Source: Autumnicola psychrophila
Lineage (GTDB): Bacteria > Bacteroidota > Bacteroidia > Flavobacteriales > Flavobacteriaceae
Length of the DNA: 64,000 bases
Direction: 5' to 3'
Assembly: GCF_031846645.1 (NCBI RefSeq)
Contig: NZ_JAVRHN010000003.1
Coordinates: 186,001-250,000, forward strand
Of the stretch, positions 44,383 to 54,069 are shown one piece after another. Position 1 is the first letter of the stretch. The number at the start of each line of letters is the position of its first letter. The notes beneath the pieces were generated by a model. That model did no database searches. It worked only from the letters and a program-made list of their open reading frames with translations, and was not told the DNA's origin. The position numbers and the translations under genes are program-made.

Positions 44383-45096
44383 ATGAAGAATAAAGACACT
44401 GATTACCAGCGTTACCGCAAAAGCTTAAGTAATTGCCATCTTCTTGAAAATATGGATGACCTTACGTTTAACAGCCTGATTTCATTATTTAAGGAGCAAA
44501 CATGGCCTAAGAACACCTGTTTAGTAGATGAGAACAGGTTTCTCTGTAAGTTCTATATTATTATTAGTGGCAGGGTAAAGATGTATCAGCTCGATGAAAC
44601 AAGTTCTAAAGAAGTAACTTTATTCCTTTTGCACAAGGGAGACTTTATGGATCTTTTCTGTCTTCTCGATGGTTTAGAGCACAAGGTATATTACGAAAGT
44701 CTGGACGAGGTAAAAGTGCTGGAAGTACCCATGGAAAATCTGCATGATTGGTTCCAAAAGCACCCGGAATATTATAAAAACCTGCTGTTCTATGCAGGTA
44801 AAAAGCTGCGTAGGATGGAGAATTATATATCAGATATAATATTTGCTAACATTTCAACCAGGTTAGTAAAACTCCTCCTTAGGAACGTCAATAAAGATTC
44901 TAAAAATTTGGAATTAATCAATGATCTTTCCCACAAGGAGATTGCTTATCTTATAGGTTCTACACGTGCTGTGGTTAACCGGCAGATTCAGAAATTAAAG
45001 AAAAATGGTTCGATCCATACTTCGAGAGAAAACCTGCAAATAATTGATCTTGGTATTTTGATTGAATTTCTTAAAAAGGAAAATAACCATGAATAA
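44383..45096 (+). CDS. Crp/Fnr family transcriptional regulator
   Basis: A 237-residue regulator with a cyclic nucleotide-binding domain (about 25-140, YIIISGRVKMYQLDETSSKE, LHKGDFMDLFCLLDG) and a C-terminal winged HTH (about 165-235, DLSHKEIAYLIGSTRAVVNR then QIQKLKKNGS). No Fe-S cysteine motif, so a nucleotide or redox-independent signal is likely. Divergent from the helicase; the downstream secreted protein starts 90 bases on and could be its target. Confidence 0.92.
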   Translation: MKNKDTDYQRYRKSLSNCHLLENMDDLTFNSLISLFKEQTWPKNTCLVDENRFLCKFYIIISGRVKMYQLDETSSKEVTLFLLHKGDFMDLFCLLDGLEHKVYYESLDEVKVLEVPMENLHDWFQKHPEYYKNLLFYAGKKLRRMENYISDIIFANISTRLVKLLLRNVNKDSKNLELINDLSHKEIAYLIGSTRAVVNRQIQKLKKNGSIHTSRENLQIIDLGILIEFLKKENNHE

Positions 45097-45186
45097 AAAT
45101 GTCAAATATTGATTATGTGCTACTTAGGTAGTTTTCAGTAGTAAGTTATACTGGTAATTTTATTATTCACTTAAAAACTACCAATC

Positions 45187-45747
45187 ATGAAAATTGCAAT
45201 TACATTACTATTACTGACAGGTTTCCTGTTCAGTACACAGGCACAGGTTATCCAATTGGAAGAAACCCAGATTAATGCGCAAAATAACACTATCCCGATT
45301 GATTTCCAGGGAGGTAACGAATTTATTATTGCAGAAGAATATGACAACCAATTCGAAATGGATGCAATTGGCTTTATCTGCAGAAATTTCAAGATGAAGG
45401 AATATCTCAGTAGTAATTTAATGGGAGATTTTGACTCTTATCAGGTTAATTTCAAAAGCCGGAAAGGTTTTTTAAGAGCTCATTACAATTCTCGTGGCGA
45501 TTTGATTAAGACATTACAGCGGTTTACAGAAATGTCCCTGCCTTACGAAGTGAGAAATGAGATTTTCGGAAAATATGCAGGCTGGGACGTTACCAGGAGC
45601 ACGTTTATTGCCAGAGGAACAGGAGAGAAAATTGATAAGGGTTATTATAAAATTGTCGTGGAAAATGATAATGAAAAGCAACGCTTGAAAATTTATTCCA
45701 CTAACACTTCTGACAAGAGACCCAGTGATGCCCTGGCAGTAAATTAA
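45187..45747 (+). CDS. Secreted PepSY-like hypothetical protein
   Basis: A 186-residue exported protein (signal MKIAITLLLLTGFLFSTQAQ). The mature part contains a region that reads like a PepSY-like/DUF2874 domain: HYNSRGDLIKTLQRF, then LPYEVRNEIFGKYAGWDVTR and GYYKIVVENDNEKQRLKIYS. Such domains occur in Bacteroidota periplasmic proteins with unknown partners. Transcript ends in the hairpin at 45783. The preceding Crp gene could control it. Confidence 0.75.
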   Translation: MKIAITLLLLTGFLFSTQAQVIQLEETQINAQNNTIPIDFQGGNEFIIAEEYDNQFEMDAIGFICRNFKMKEYLSSNLMGDFDSYQVNFKSRKGFLRAHYNSRGDLIKTLQRFTEMSLPYEVRNEIFGKYAGWDVTRSTFIARGTGEKIDKGYYKIVVENDNEKQRLKIYSTNTSDKRPSDALAVN

Positions 45748-45782
45748 TTTTGTATAATTATTAATTAGATTGGTCTGAAATT

Positions 45783-45814
45783 AAGGAAGATTCTGTTATA
45801 AGCAGATCTTCCTT
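45783..45814. terminator. Bidirectional terminator between the secreted protein and cysM
   Basis: AAGGAAGAT (45783-45791) pairs with ATCTTCCTT (45806-45814). The right arm overlaps the last codon of the leftward cysteine synthase gene. Confidence 0.75.
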
Positions 45815-46697
45815 ATTTAAATAAATCAGATGACAGGTAGCGGTCTCCTCTGTCGCAAATAATACTTACAACGAGACCTTCATCTATTTCCTCACAAAGG
45901 CGAACGGCTGCGGCGGCTGCTCCACCACTGCTCATACCTGCAAAAATACCTTCCTCTGTAGCCAGGGTTCTGGTCATCTTTTTGGCTTCATCTTCACTTA
46001 CTTCCAGGATTCTGTCTACTTTTTTCGCATCAAAAATTTTTGGAAGGTAAGCCTCCGGCCACTTACGGATACCAGGTATGCTGGAATCATCTGTGGGTTG
46101 TACCCCCACAATCTGGACGTTACTGTTTTGTTCCTTTAAATAAGTAGAAGTTCCCATAATGGTTCCTGTTGTTCCCATAGAGGAAACAAAATGGGTCACC
46201 TTTTGGTCAGTATCCCTCCAAATTTCAGGTCCGGTAGTATTATAATGGGCTTTCCAGTTATCATTATTGCCAAACTGATTAAACATAAAAAAATTTCCTT
46301 CTTTTACTTTATCTTCAGCATAATCTCTTGCTCCTTCTATACCACCATCGGCATCTGTAAGCGTCACTTTTGCACCATAAGCTCGCATCGTCTGCACTCG
46401 TTCTATGGTAGAATTCTCCGGCATTACAAGTTCAATATCCAGTTTGAAAATTCCGGCAATCATTGCAAGAGCAATTCCGGTATTTCCGCTGGTAGCTTCA
46501 ATAAGCTTAGTATCTTTTCTAATTTCTCCCCTATCCAGCGCATTTTTAATCATGAAATACGCCGCACGATCTTTTACACTACCTCCGGGATTTTGTCCTT
46601 CTAATTTAAAATAAAGCTCAACTTTAGGGTTTTGAACCAGCGTATTTGCTTTTACAAGCGGAGTGTTTCCAATTAATTTTATGATTGATTCATTCAT
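45813..46697 (-). CDS. cysM: Cysteine synthase (O-acetylserine sulfhydrylase, CysM type)
   Basis: A 294-residue PLP enzyme making cysteine from O-acetylserine and sulfide. The PLP lysine lies in GQNPGGSVKDRAAYFM; substrate loop EATSGNTGIALAMIAG and phosphate-binding VSSMGTTGTIMGTSTY are intact. It overlaps the upstream serine acetyltransferase by 4 bases, so both are translationally coupled. The length and VKDR context suggest the CysM-like isoform. Confidence 0.92.
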   Translation of the reverse strand: MNESIIKLIGNTPLVKANTLVQNPKVELYFKLEGQNPGGSVKDRAAYFMIKNALDRGEIRKDTKLIEATSGNTGIALAMIAGIFKLDIELVMPENSTIERVQTMRAYGAKVTLTDADGGIEGARDYAEDKVKEGNFFMFNQFGNNDNWKAHYNTTGPEIWRDTDQKVTHFVSSMGTTGTIMGTSTYLKEQNSNVQIVGVQPTDDSSIPGIRKWPEAYLPKIFDAKKVDRILEVSEDEAKKMTRTLATEEGIFAGMSSGGAAAAAVRLCEEIDEGLVVSIICDRGDRYLSSDLFK

Positions 46698-47494
46698 TTT
46701 TGAGCTGCTTTTTTAATATTAATTTGGGGGTTGTGCGAAATCATTGAATCGGCAGGAACAGAAGCAGTTAGCCATACATTTCCTCCTACTATGCTGTTAG
46801 CACCAATCACGGTTTCTCCTCCCAGGATTGTGGCATTAGCATAAATAGTAACATTTTCTTCTATGGTAGGATGCCGTTTTACACTTCTCATTTTACGGTC
46901 GACATAAAGAGCACCAAGCGTAACTCCCTGGTAAATTTTTACATTGTCTTTTATAATTGCAGTTTCCCCAATTACAACTCCCGTAGCGTGATCGATGAAA
47001 AAAGGAGTTCCTATTTTTGCCCCCGGGTTAATATCAGTACCTGTTAAACGGTGGGCGAACTCTGTCATTAACCGCGGAACAAGTGGGAGTCCAAAATTGT
47101 AAAATTCATGGCTTAACCTGTAAATTGCAATAGCGTAAAAACCCGGATAAGAAAGATAAACTTCTTCTATAGAATTTGCAGCAGGATCATTAACGGCCAT
47201 TGCACGGGCATCTTCGTTTAATTTTCTCAGAATTTCGGGTAACTTTTCCAGATATTCTGACCAGATATCCCTACAGGGTTTATCTGGAGACCAGCAAACA
47301 AGGTCTGCCAGTTCTTCAAATAGCTTTTCCAGTAAATTAATATTTTCCGGAACCGGAGTGTCATTATCAAACAGCGTATAAAAAAGCGTACGGGTAAATT
47401 CTTCTGTTTTCTCCTTAATACGAAACTTTAGATGAGGATTCCTTTTATTCTTCTGAATTTGGTCAATTACCGATTGTTTATTTATTACAGCCAC
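46694..47494 (-). CDS. cysE: Serine O-acetyltransferase
   Basis: A 266-residue hexapeptide-repeat acyltransferase making O-acetylserine from serine and acetyl-CoA for CysM. The left-handed beta helix covers about residues 160-260 with FIDHATGVVIGETAIIKDNV, YQGVTLGALYVDRKM and VTIYANATILGGETVIGANS. The N-terminal helical domain (about 1-150) is of the long (EpsC/SAT) type. Shares 4 bases with cysM. A minus-strand TATTTTTG box (47529-47522) lies about 30 bases before the ATG. Confidence 0.92.
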   Translation of the reverse strand: MAVINKQSVIDQIQKNKRNPHLKFRIKEKTEEFTRTLFYTLFDNDTPVPENINLLEKLFEELADLVCWSPDKPCRDIWSEYLEKLPEILRKLNEDARAMAVNDPAANSIEEVYLSYPGFYAIAIYRLSHEFYNFGLPLVPRLMTEFAHRLTGTDINPGAKIGTPFFIDHATGVVIGETAIIKDNVKIYQGVTLGALYVDRKMRSVKRHPTIEENVTIYANATILGGETVIGANSIVGGNVWLTASVPADSMISHNPQINIKKAAQK

Positions 47495-47707
47495 TGATTA
47501 CCGGAATTTAAGTTTAAAAATCAAAAATAAACAATAGCGAATGAAATCTCCTTTTTATTTCAATAAATGCTATAGATATGGTTGTCTAAGAATACCTCCT
47601 TTATCTTAAGTTCCTTTGAGTTAATTATTTGCCAATGTGTATACACTCAAATCGCTTTCCGCGTAAATTTATTATAGATATTTTTATTAACCATTAATAT
47701 TTTAATC

Positions 47708-47809
47708 ATGGCAGACAAACCCAAAAAACAGGATCCAAAGAAAAAAGATTCCGACAAAAAACAAGCTCCTCAAAAACAAGGGGAAAAGATGGATAAATCC
47801 GGAAAGTAA
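47708..47809 (+). CDS. Lysine-rich small disordered protein (33 aa)
   Basis: ATG 47708, TAA 47809. MADKPKKQDPKKKDSDKKQA followed by PQKQGEKMDKSGK, with Lys about a third. No signal or membrane segment; disordered. The clear terminator after it and good start context make a real small gene plausible. Function unknown. Confidence 0.58.
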   Translation: MADKPKKQDPKKKDSDKKQAPQKQGEKMDKSGK

Positions 47810-47825
47810 CAGTTTAGTAATTTTC

Positions 47826-47852
47826 AGGCCACCTCAAAAGGGTGGCTTTTTT
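47826..47852 (+). terminator. Terminator after the lysine-rich microprotein
   Basis: GCCACC (47828-47833) pairs with GGTGGC (47841-47846), extended by A-T and G-U pairs, followed by a T run. Confidence 0.85.
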
Positions 47853-47929
47853 AATTCTGGTCGGTAAAACATGTCTGGTTTTTATCTGTAAATATTAAGA
47901 ACTTTTCTTTTTAGCAAATCATGTAATAG

Positions 47930-47937
47930 TATCTTTG
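47930..47937 (+). promoter_or_regulatory. -7 box TATCTTTG of the MFS gene
   Basis: A TAnnTTTG match 19 bases before the TTG start. A -33 TTG at the ideal place is missing. Confidence 0.5.
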
Positions 47938-47956
47938 CATTTCTGAAAAAACAAAA

Positions 47957-49177
47957 TTGAAAGAATACTATAATTTTTTAAAAAGTAACTTCAAGAAAGT
48001 CAGTTTTGGATGGCTTCTGACTTTCCTATCAAGTTTTGGACAAACGTTCCTCATTTCCTTATATGTTCCGGAGATCGTTAATGCCTTTGCTATTTCTGAA
48101 GGTAGTTTTGGAGCTATTTATGCTGCCTGTACCGTTGCTGCCTCCGTTATCATGTTGAGCGTTGGCCATACCGTAGATCATAAACCTGCTAAAAAAGTAA
48201 CTGCATTTACTGTCGTATGCCTCGCAATTTCAAGTATTATTCTTGGATTTTCTTATCATATTGCTTTCTTGTTTGTAGCTCTTATTGGAATGCGATTATG
48301 TGGACAGGGCCTGCTAAGCCATATTAGTATGACCATTATGTCTAAACGCTTTACAGAAAATCGCGGAAAAGCATTAAGTATCTCCTCTTTAGGATATTCT
48401 ATGGGTGAGGCTATTTTCCCCATAATTATAGCTTCTATCATAGCTTATTTTGACTGGCGTATTGCAGCAATTGTGAGTGGTGTGGCACTTTTACTTTATT
48501 TAATTAAATTAAAATTTACAAATCTTGAAGAGTTTGATCAGGACCTGTCTTCAGAGGGTCGACCTTCTACTTTTTCCCTCTTAAAAGACTATAAGAACGT
48601 AGTACTTGATAAAAGATTTGGAATTATGATGCCCGCCAGCTTTATTTTAGGTTTTACGAATACGGCAATATTCTTTTACCAGTATGTTTTTGTTGAAGAT
48701 AAAGGCTGGTCTCCACAGCTTTACGCAACCTTTTTCACAGTTTATGCTATAGCCCGACTAATTTTTTCTTTGCTTGGGGGAAGTTGGGTAGATAAAATCT
48801 CTGCTAAAAAAATGTTTCGATTCTATATTATTCCAATGAATATCGGTCTGCTACCTTTTGCTTTTATGGAAAGTATTATAGGAGCACTCCTATTTTTAGT
48901 CTTGGCAGGAATTACCAGTGGAATGGCAGGAACAGTAAAAACAGCTGTGATTGCCGAAATCTACGGAATTAAAACAATGGGTGCTATAAGAAGTGTTTTT
49001 TCAATGTTTATGGTATTAAGTACAGCCCTGGGACCATTAATTGTGGGGTTTATGATTGACATGGGAATAAGTTTCAGCACTATTATGCTGATCCTTTTTG
49101 CAGCTATGGTACTTGTTGTGCTTAATTCGCAGAGAATTGCACAATTAGAACCTGCAGGACCCGATGTTGAAATTTAA
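47957..49177 (+). CDS. MFS family transporter (TTG start)
   Basis: A 406-residue major facilitator with 12 membrane segments. It starts MKEYYNFLKSNFKKVSFGWL with TTG at 47957; no ATG fits upstream. Motif A-like loop VDHKPAKKVTAFTV after TM2 and the second-half counterpart WVDKISAKKMFRF are present. It exports or imports an unknown small solute; the loop motifs fit the drug:H+ antiporter-like branches. Transcribed from the box at 47930. It is convergent with the T9SS protein gene. Confidence 0.9.
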   Translation: MKEYYNFLKSNFKKVSFGWLLTFLSSFGQTFLISLYVPEIVNAFAISEGSFGAIYAACTVAASVIMLSVGHTVDHKPAKKVTAFTVVCLAISSIILGFSYHIAFLFVALIGMRLCGQGLLSHISMTIMSKRFTENRGKALSISSLGYSMGEAIFPIIIASIIAYFDWRIAAIVSGVALLLYLIKLKFTNLEEFDQDLSSEGRPSTFSLLKDYKNVVLDKRFGIMMPASFILGFTNTAIFFYQYVFVEDKGWSPQLYATFFTVYAIARLIFSLLGGSWVDKISAKKMFRFYIIPMNIGLLPFAFMESIIGALLFLVLAGITSGMAGTVKTAVIAEIYGIKTMGAIRSVFSMFMVLSTALGPLIVGFMIDMGISFSTIMLILFAAMVLVVLNSQRIAQLEPAGPDVEI

Positions 49178-49180
49178 AGT

Positions 49181-51058
49181 TTAGCGCACCAGACTAAAAT
49201 GGCCCTTAATTGTTTTAAATCCTTCAATAGTGATTTGATACCAGTAATCTGAAGCGGGCAATGCATTACCTTCCAAAATTCCGTTCCAGGAAAAGTCTTC
49301 CCCGTTGCCGATTTTCAACAACTTTCCAAAACGATTAAATATCCTGATTTCTGAAAAAGGAAAATAATTTAATCCATTTAAACTGAAGGTATCGTTATAG
49401 CCATCGTTATTAGGAGTAATAAATTTAGGTACAACGATGTGCGGAAATTCCTGTGAAACTGTGGCGCAGCCACTCATATCCCTTACATATGCAGTGTAAA
49501 TTCCGCTGGGGATTCCTGTAAAAATATTAGAATCTTGAAAGCTTGAACCATCCAGCGAATATTCAAAAGTACCTGTATTTGCCGGTACCACCGTAACAGT
49601 ATTTTCATCAGAAACAACGTCTGATATTCCAGCGACATCTGTAGGGATAATCTGAAAACTCTTGTTTATTTCACAACCATCAGCAGTAGTAATCTGAACA
49701 TTATAATTTCCGGGATTATCTACGGTGACACACTGTGAAGTTTCCCCGTTTGACCAGTTATAAGACATTCCTGGAACACCAGCGTCCAGCGTAAGCAAAG
49801 CGCCTGCACAAATTTGCCAATTTTCGTCCTCTACTTCCGGCACTTCATAAATAGTAAGCTCAACAGCAGTTCTTACACTCACTTCACAATCAAAATTTGT
49901 CTTTTTTGCTTCAGCATAATAAATACCTGCTCTTTCCGGTGTAAAAGAAACGGTATTTTCAGCAATTAAGTTGCCTCCAGTGGCTGCATCATACCAATTT
50001 ACCGTTTCGTCCTCTTTAATTTGCACAGAAAGCTCGGGTATGGGCTCTCCACTGCATACAAACTGATCTCCATTGCTCACAGGAGCCTCCGGAGTACTTA
50101 CAATAGTAACATAAAAAGCTTCAGAAGCAGAACTGCAGAGATTATTTGCTAAGTTAACTTCATCCTCAGCTACTTTTACCCTGTAAAATCGCGACATATT
50201 TAAAGAATCTGTAAAATAATTATCTCCTGTGGCGCCTGCTATATTTTGCCAATTTTCGCCATCATCACTTTCCTGCCATTGAAAAAAATGATCCTGGTAA
50301 ACGGAATAATCCGGCGTTGCTTTTAATTCTATACTTACCGGGGCATCAGATTCACAAACCGCTAATTCGCTTCCGTTACTTTCTTCAGAAGTAACGGTGG
50401 TAAAATCGCCGCAGGATCTAAAGATAATATCATCTATGGCAAGATCATTTCCGCAGCCACCGTCTCCATTATTAAAGATTTTTAAAATAACAGCATCCTG
50501 ACCTGCCTCGCTCTGAAAAGTTAGCGCATATTGTTCCCATACCGGACTGGAAGCAGAAGCAATATTACCGGTACTGCCTTCTCTTAGAAGCTGAGAATCT
50601 GTCTCGTCCCAAATTTCAAAACGAACGTTAATAGGTATTCCACCATTAGGACAGATAGGATCCAGCCTGTCATATATATTTATGAGATATGCTGAAAACT
50701 CATAAGAAGTATTTTCACAGAGTCCGCTAATTTCGGTTTTAAAAAACTGCCCTGAAGTAAAATCTGCATTTACAATTAATGCCCGCTCATTAGAAAGTGT
50801 AGTGTTTGGTAAGGAATTGTGCCAGGGAGATATTTGCTGACCTATTCCTGCAGAAATTGTATACTGTCCATCCTGTGGATCGCCAGTCACGTAAGAATAA
50901 CTCGTTGTGCCCGAAGGAAAAGCCGGGCCACTACCACTCCCGGTGCCAAAATCTTCGTAAAAAATAGGGTCTCCTTTACTGCCTTCACAAAAACCGAGTT
51001 GTGCAAAAGAATAACTGCAACTAAGTAACAATAAAAGAAGAACTACTAATCTGGTCAT
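49181..51058 (-). CDS. T9SS type B sorting domain protein with SprB-like and Ig-like repeats
   Basis: A 625-residue secreted or surface protein. It starts at ATG 51058 with a Sec signal (MTRLVVLLLLLLSCSYSFAQ); the longer TTG frame at 51082 only adds 8 residues. N-terminal part (about 60-220) has a carbohydrate-binding-like sandwich fold with aromatic/Gly motifs (CENTSYEFSAYLIN), then three Ig-like/PKD-like modules (SVYQDHFFQWQESDDGENW; CSGEPIPELSVQIKED; CAGALLTLDAGVPGMSYNWS), and the type B C-terminal domain (KFITPNNDGYNDTFSL ... IRIFNRFGKLLK). Exported through the gliding-associated type IX system. Confidence 0.92.
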   Translation of the reverse strand: MTRLVVLLLLLLSCSYSFAQLGFCEGSKGDPIFYEDFGTGSGSGPAFPSGTTSYSYVTGDPQDGQYTISAGIGQQISPWHNSLPNTTLSNERALIVNADFTSGQFFKTEISGLCENTSYEFSAYLINIYDRLDPICPNGGIPINVRFEIWDETDSQLLREGSTGNIASASSPVWEQYALTFQSEAGQDAVILKIFNNGDGGCGNDLAIDDIIFRSCGDFTTVTSEESNGSELAVCESDAPVSIELKATPDYSVYQDHFFQWQESDDGENWQNIAGATGDNYFTDSLNMSRFYRVKVAEDEVNLANNLCSSASEAFYVTIVSTPEAPVSNGDQFVCSGEPIPELSVQIKEDETVNWYDAATGGNLIAENTVSFTPERAGIYYAEAKKTNFDCEVSVRTAVELTIYEVPEVEDENWQICAGALLTLDAGVPGMSYNWSNGETSQCVTVDNPGNYNVQITTADGCEINKSFQIIPTDVAGISDVVSDENTVTVVPANTGTFEYSLDGSSFQDSNIFTGIPSGIYTAYVRDMSGCATVSQEFPHIVVPKFITPNNDGYNDTFSLNGLNYFPFSEIRIFNRFGKLLKIGNGEDFSWNGILEGNALPASDYWYQITIEGFKTIKGHFSLVR

Positions 51059-51100
51059 TTTCAAATGTACATCAAATTGCAAAAATTAAAGATTTAATTT

Positions 51101-51610
51101 TTAATGGAACTGATCCATTATCTTTTCAAACCGGAACTTATTTGGCCAATCCTGCTCCTGAGTATTTACTTCAATTTTGTGCATTCTGGGAAGAAATTCC
51201 GGAGTTAAATTATTCGTTAGTATAAAGGTAGTGGCTTCTTCAAAAGATTTATAAATGCTACGACAAAATGCTTCCTTAATTTCGCGGTCTGCAGAAAAAG
51301 CCTGGGCCACTTCAATGTTGTAGAGCATTACATCTGCCAACAAAATGGGATCTAACCCGAGCTTTATAAAGTGCTTAATGAATTTTTGCGCAACAGATCT
51401 TCTGGCCTTTGGACGTCTGGAAGTGGTAGGAAAATATTCTTTTGAAATCTTAAATTTTGCATCCTGAACCAGCTTCTCTTCTTTAGGGTTAAATACGAAA
51501 TTGTAAAAAGTTTTTACCTCGCCAAATCTTTCGTATAAATCCAGGATTTGCTCCTCCAACTGTTCCTTCTCAAGTGTACCCAGATATTTTTTTAAAGCTC
51601 TCTTACTCAT
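51101..51610 (-). CDS. DUF6155 family hypothetical protein
   Basis: A 169-residue cytoplasmic protein beginning MSKRALKKYLGTLEKEQLEE, the N-terminal signature I associate with DUF6155, with basic RRPKARRSVAQKFIKHFIKLG in the middle. Function unknown. Its ATG is directly adjacent to the FUSC stop (51611), so it is co-transcribed with it. Confidence 0.82.
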   Translation of the reverse strand: MSKRALKKYLGTLEKEQLEEQILDLYERFGEVKTFYNFVFNPKEEKLVQDAKFKISKEYFPTTSRRPKARRSVAQKFIKHFIKLGLDPILLADVMLYNIEVAQAFSADREIKEAFCRSIYKSFEEATTFILTNNLTPEFLPRMHKIEVNTQEQDWPNKFRFEKIMDQFH

Positions 51611-53878
51611 TTAAATTTTAGATATTTGTAATACCTCCTTAGATATTGAAACTGTTTTCCTGATATTTGTTGAAATATCTGCGAGCCATCTTAACTGATT
51701 ATTTACCAGTTGAGCTTCCTGCAACTGCAGTCGCATGCGGAGATCTATATTCTGTTTCCCCTCCTCAATTTCTATAGTTCTTTTTTCTACGAGATCTTCA
51801 TACGTTTTTTTGAGTGCCATCGCTGCTCCTTCAATTTCTGAAGATAGTTTGGATACTTCTGTTAGATTATTATTCTGCAATATGTCTTCTGAAGATTTTA
51901 AGTTTTCAGAAATAAAATTGGTAAAGGTTTCAAAATTAACAGAAGCAGCTGTGGTTTCATGATTTTGAATATAGGTACCAAGAGACGCCAGAGCAGATAA
52001 AAAAGTCTGATTTAAGCCAACAATTTCATATATCCTGCTAATATCTTTCTGTTTGGATTTCGGCTCCTGCGTCATTCGCTGAAAAGCCGCACTAAGATTT
52101 CCCATTTCTAAGAAAGATTTCTTTCTAGCCAACTTATAAGATATGGGTAGTTTTCCTTTATTATGATAAAAATTATCTACTTCTTCTAAGTAATTCCTGT
52201 TGGCAGCAATACTTTCCTGAATGTAGCTTTTTATCCCGTGTACTTCCCACGATGGCCAAAGAAAATGATTCCCTAGAGCCGCAAGACCAGCTCCAATAAG
52301 AGTATCAACAATTCTATATTGAATAACATTTAGCACATTGGGCTGCAGTAAAGCATAAATAAAAATAATACTAAGGGTTATAAAAATTGCTGCTGTCCTG
52401 TAATTTCTCTGAAGCAAAGAAAAAGCCAGGGTAAGAGAGCCAATTCCCAGGACCATATACACAATTTCATTTTGCGTGATATAAACAATCCCAACGGCTA
52501 TTGCACCTCCAATTAGTGTCCCTATAATTCGCTGTTTAGACCTATCTTTAGTTAGTCCATAATTGGGACGCATAATCACCGCAATCGTCAGAATAATCCA
52601 GTAAGCATTTTGTATTGAGAAAAATATTCCTATTGAAAAACCTATAATAACAACTACTGCAAGTCTAATGGAGTGCCTGAAGATGATGGAGTTAAAATTG
52701 AAGTTTTCGACCAAAATTTTAGGATCATAATCCTGCGGAGTAATAAACCGGGAGACCTCTTTGCTTTTAATAAAAAGGTTCTTTTCGCTTTCCAGATTAT
52801 TCAAAATCCTAAAAATACTGTTCATCCTTTGCACTTGTTGCTCTTGATAATCAATAAGATTTCTCAGCAACAACATGGTTTCCCTACTTTCGTTAATATT
52901 TATTTTCTCACGAAAGGCAAGAAGCCCGGACTGTAATTTATCTAAAGCATTTTTAAGATTGTTGGGCGGGAGTTTATTGTTGTACTTTAATGCGGAAGCG
53001 ATTTGTTCGAGATGCTCTGCCATAGCATTAAGCAGATCCTGTATATTTTCAAATTGTTGCTGCTCTTGTCCTAATAGTTCATCCATTTTAGAATAATCTA
53101 CGGGATTTGCCATTGCCAGCTCCAGCATATCTACAAGTTCAATGAAAATAAGCAGTCGTTTCCTGGCGTAGTTAGAATTACCAGATGTTTTTCGTGAGCT
53201 TATAAGAACTTCACGTAGGCTTTCATGCTTTTCGTTCAGTTCTGTTTGAAGTAGAAACAATTTCTTTAAAAGTTGATCCCGTTGCTCAAATTCAGTATAA
53301 AGTTTAGCTCTTATCCGGAGGTATTTTGCAGTAAGCTCCATTGTTCCTGCAAGTAAATGTTCGGTTTGTTTTCTTGGGTTTAAAAAATCCCATAGCAAGC
53401 TTAAACTCAGGTACCAAAATCCTCCAAGAATAATAAGAATTCCTCTTTGCCAAATTTCAAGATCTTTAGAAAGATTGGCAAAACTGATTACCACAGCTAA
53501 AAGTCCGGAAAAGGTTATAAGCGAGGCCCTAAAGCCGAAAACTGCCAAATAACTGATAGCGAACATGAGCATACCCAGCACCGGAATAATAAGGTACAGA
53601 CTTACCTGTGCATATCCAGATATTACAGAAGACAATCCGGCAAGAATTGCTGCGCAACTCACCCCTATAACCTTATGTTTAAAACTTCCGGCAACATCAC
53701 TAGGAGAGCTTAAAAGACAACCGGAAGCAATTACAACTCCTACTAAGGTGTTTGAATAATATGAAAAGAGTGCTATTGGGATAATTATCGCTACCGTAAG
53801 TACAATGGCTTTGGAAAAGTCTGTACTCCTTAGAAACTTTAGAAGATCTTTTAAAAAATTTGATATAAATATTTTCAA
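51611..53878 (-). CDS. FUSC family membrane protein (YccS/YhfK-like)
   Basis: A 755-residue inner membrane protein in two halves. Five to six helices in the N-terminal half (about 15-170, GVVIASGCLLSSPSDVAGSF), a cytoplasmic helical bundle (about 175-360), a second membrane half (about 375-530, RLAVVVIIGFSIGIFFS; MRPNYGLTKDRSKQRIIGTL is the FUSC signature) and a helical tail. Related to aromatic acid exporter families; substrate unknown. TTG start at 53878, because no ATG is near. Confidence 0.88.
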   Translation of the reverse strand: MKIFISNFLKDLLKFLRSTDFSKAIVLTVAIIIPIALFSYYSNTLVGVVIASGCLLSSPSDVAGSFKHKVIGVSCAAILAGLSSVISGYAQVSLYLIIPVLGMLMFAISYLAVFGFRASLITFSGLLAVVISFANLSKDLEIWQRGILIILGGFWYLSLSLLWDFLNPRKQTEHLLAGTMELTAKYLRIRAKLYTEFEQRDQLLKKLFLLQTELNEKHESLREVLISSRKTSGNSNYARKRLLIFIELVDMLELAMANPVDYSKMDELLGQEQQQFENIQDLLNAMAEHLEQIASALKYNNKLPPNNLKNALDKLQSGLLAFREKININESRETMLLLRNLIDYQEQQVQRMNSIFRILNNLESEKNLFIKSKEVSRFITPQDYDPKILVENFNFNSIIFRHSIRLAVVVIIGFSIGIFFSIQNAYWIILTIAVIMRPNYGLTKDRSKQRIIGTLIGGAIAVGIVYITQNEIVYMVLGIGSLTLAFSLLQRNYRTAAIFITLSIIFIYALLQPNVLNVIQYRIVDTLIGAGLAALGNHFLWPSWEVHGIKSYIQESIAANRNYLEEVDNFYHNKGKLPISYKLARKKSFLEMGNLSAAFQRMTQEPKSKQKDISRIYEIVGLNQTFLSALASLGTYIQNHETTAASVNFETFTNFISENLKSSEDILQNNNLTEVSKLSSEIEGAAMALKKTYEDLVEKRTIEIEEGKQNIDLRMRLQLQEAQLVNNQLRWLADISTNIRKTVSISKEVLQISKI

Positions 53879-54069
53879 GTAGCTGCTGCTTTTTAAATCC
53901 GGAATTTACAAAGATAGTTCGTTTTAAAAGAAAGGAGACCGGGGAAAAAATTTGGATAGTAAAACCTTTTTTATACGATAGGCAGCCCAAATTAATATTT
54001 AATTGTGAGGGCACTTTTGGAAAGATTCTCTAATGAACGTAGCTTAGAAGAAAGTAAAAAAAGATTGTT